Shown in pieces: positions 62,919-64,000 of a stretch of DNA of 64,000 nt (position 1 is its first letter; the number at the start of each line of letters is the position of its first letter). Origin of the DNA: Pseudomonadota bacterium (lineage in GTDB: Bacteria; Pseudomonadota; Gammaproteobacteria; Steroidobacterales; Steroidobacteraceae); NCBI GenBank assembly GCA_016703895.1, contig JADJBE010000005.1:1-64000 (forward strand). Reading direction: 5' to 3'. The notes under the pieces were generated by a model. That model was given only the letters and a program-made list of their open reading frames with translations. It was not told the origin of the DNA and searched no databases. The position numbers and the translations under genes are program-made.

Positions 62919-63766
62919 CCCAGCCACTGGCGACATGGGTTGACGGCGAGCAACGCGCGTCGCTGCCCGCAACCGATCGTGGCCTGCAATATGGCGACGG
63001 ATTATTTGAGACGATCGTCTGTCGCACTGGCAAGCTACGGTTTCTGGCGCTGCATCGCGAGCGGTTGCAACAGGGTCTTGACCGCCTGCGGATCCCGTTT
63101 GATGCTCATGCGGCGGGTCTTACCGCGGATCTGGAGCGCGCACGCCAACTGGCATCTGCCGCCGCGCCTGCTGGCGCCATCGTGAAACTCGTGGTGACGC
63201 GTGGCGATTCGCAAGCTCGCGGCTACCACGTCACGGGCCAAGAATCCGCCCGCCGCATCGTCACAGTCTGGCCCGACACGCCGCTACCTGACAGCACCCG
63301 GACAGCGGGCGTCGCGGTCCGATTCGGTCAGCTGCGCCTCGGCGAGAACCCGGCGTTGGCTGGACTCAAACACCTCAACCGACTGGAGCTGGTCCTTGCG
63401 CGCATGGAGTGGCAGGACGCAGGCATATTCGACGCGCTACTTGCCGATGGCAATGGCGACGTTGTTTCGGGCACCATGAGCAACGTGTTCGCACTGCAAG
63501 GCCAAACATTGCTCACGCCACCGGTAGACCGCTGTGGGATTGCCGGCGTCATGCGAGCGGTAGTGCTGCGTGAAGCCGCGGCTGCGCTCGGCTTGACCGT
63601 CAGCGTAGCGCGCATGTCTCGAGCGGCGCTGCTCGCCGCCGACAGCATTTTCCTCACCAACGCTCGCATCGGCATACTGCCTGTCCGCGAGGTCGCGCAG
63701 CACCGCTTCGCGATCATGCCCGCCGTCGTTGATTTGATGCGCCAGGTGGAGCGGTTGGATGCGTAA
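62915..63766 (+). CDS. pabC: Aminodeoxychorismate lyase
   Basis: From GTG 62915, overlapping the pabB TGA, the protein has 283 residues. It is a fold-type IV PLP enzyme: RGLQYGDGLFETIVCRTGKLRFLALHRERL (about 24-53), AGLKHLNRLELVLARMEW (about 148-165; PLP lysine in LKHLNR), DALLADGNGDVVSGTMSNVF and GIAGVMRAVVL. It releases 4-aminobenzoate and pyruvate. The mltG ATG overlaps its stop by eight bases, the common pabC-mltG arrangement. Confidence 0.95.
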   Translation: MTQPLATWVDGEQRASLPATDRGLQYGDGLFETIVCRTGKLRFLALHRERLQQGLDRLRIPFDAHAAGLTADLERARQLASAAAPAGAIVKLVVTRGDSQARGYHVTGQESARRIVTVWPDTPLPDSTRTAGVAVRFGQLRLGENPALAGLKHLNRLELVLARMEWQDAGIFDALLADGNGDVVSGTMSNVFALQGQTLLTPPVDRCGIAGVMRAVVLREAAAALGLTVSVARMSRAALLAADSIFLTNARIGILPVREVAQHRFAIMPAVVDLMRQVERLDA

Positions 63767-64000
63767 GCTGGTTCTCAGTCTGATCGCGCTCGCGTTGCTG
63801 GCAGTGGCCGGGGTGTTCCTGTGGTTGCGCTACGTCGACGCCGTGATGCAACAACCAGGGCCGCATGCCGAGGCCGTGGTACTCGAGGTACGGCCGGGGA
63901 TGGGTGTGCGCGCGGTGCTGACAGAACTTGAACAAGCCGGTGCGTTGGCCGACGCGGGTGCCGTCGGGCTAGAGCTGCGACGCCGCGGCGCACCGACCAT
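63759..64000 (+). CDS. mltG: Endolytic murein transglycosylase MltG, N-terminal part
   Basis: The gene runs off the right edge with 80 codons visible. RKLVLSLIALALLAVAGVFLWLRYVDAVM is a single N-terminal membrane anchor. A periplasmic region follows (AEAVVLEVRPGMGVRAVLTELEQAGALAD), matching the LysM-like start of MltG/YceG. MltG cleaves nascent glycan strands. Location right after pabC supports the call. Confidence 0.88.
   Translation, partial: MRKLVLSLIALALLAVAGVFLWLRYVDAVMQQPGPHAEAVVLEVRPGMGVRAVLTELEQAGALADAGAVGLELRRRGAPT

Noticed and set aside
1..64000. CRISPR arrays, insertion sequences, integrases, tRNA or rRNA genes
   Set aside because: No regularly spaced repeats, transposase or integrase motifs, or cloverleaf/rRNA-like conserved sequence were noticed on either strand. 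A tRNA scan would be needed for certainty.

Overview
The window is 64 kb of GC-rich, densely coded bacterial chromosome; no gap between genes exceeds about 190 bases. TonB receptors, a type II secretion operon, a rhombosortase and a fabD-fabG-acpP-fabF cluster point to a gammaproteobacterium. A Steroidobacter/Nevskia-like lineage is my guess from gene style and is not proven. I saw no rRNA, tRNA, CRISPR array, transposase or prophage gene.

Bases 1-39,700 look like an accessory catabolic and uptake region. It holds short-chain dehydrogenases (one ruined), a spinster-like MFS carrier divergent from a MarR regulator, DUF1330 and VOC proteins, a zinc-free NADP oxidoreductase, two TonB receptors, and two unusually long VOC proteins. 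It also holds a Tat-type flavoprotein, SelO, two Old-Yellow-Enzyme/FAD reductases of matching length (one frameshifted), a rhodanese, a HapK-like protein and a second MFS carrier. A complete oppBCDF transporter lies at 17.3-21.1 kb, followed by an SDR and a POT carrier. Two OppA-type binding proteins sit 9.6 and 14.9 kb further on, among GSTs, a VOC protein and the second reductase. A histidine-rich UreH/NicO-type metal transporter is followed by a small broken gene and a double cupin with a histidine-rich tail. Outer-membrane receptors, periplasmic binding proteins, inner-membrane carriers and redox enzymes together suggest import and reductive processing of a fairly large organic substrate. 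The substrate cannot be read from the sequence.

Bases 39,700-45,400 carry central metabolism: gnd facing pgl-zwf (oxidative pentose phosphate), a methyltransferase, and an AlaA-like aminotransferase. Bases 45,400-51,600 encode an AddB-like nuclease and an AddA-like helicase-nuclease. On the opposite strand, 51,600-57,360 is gspG-H-I-J-K-L-M-N, with most junctions overlapping. A rhombosortase gene diverges from gspG, and fabD-fabG-acpP-fabF-pabB-pabC-mltG follow to the right edge.

Four accessory genes carry five disabling lesions (two in-frame TAG stops, three frameshifts). I noticed none in the 24 kb of housekeeping genes. This could be real decay or local assembly error, and reads would decide.
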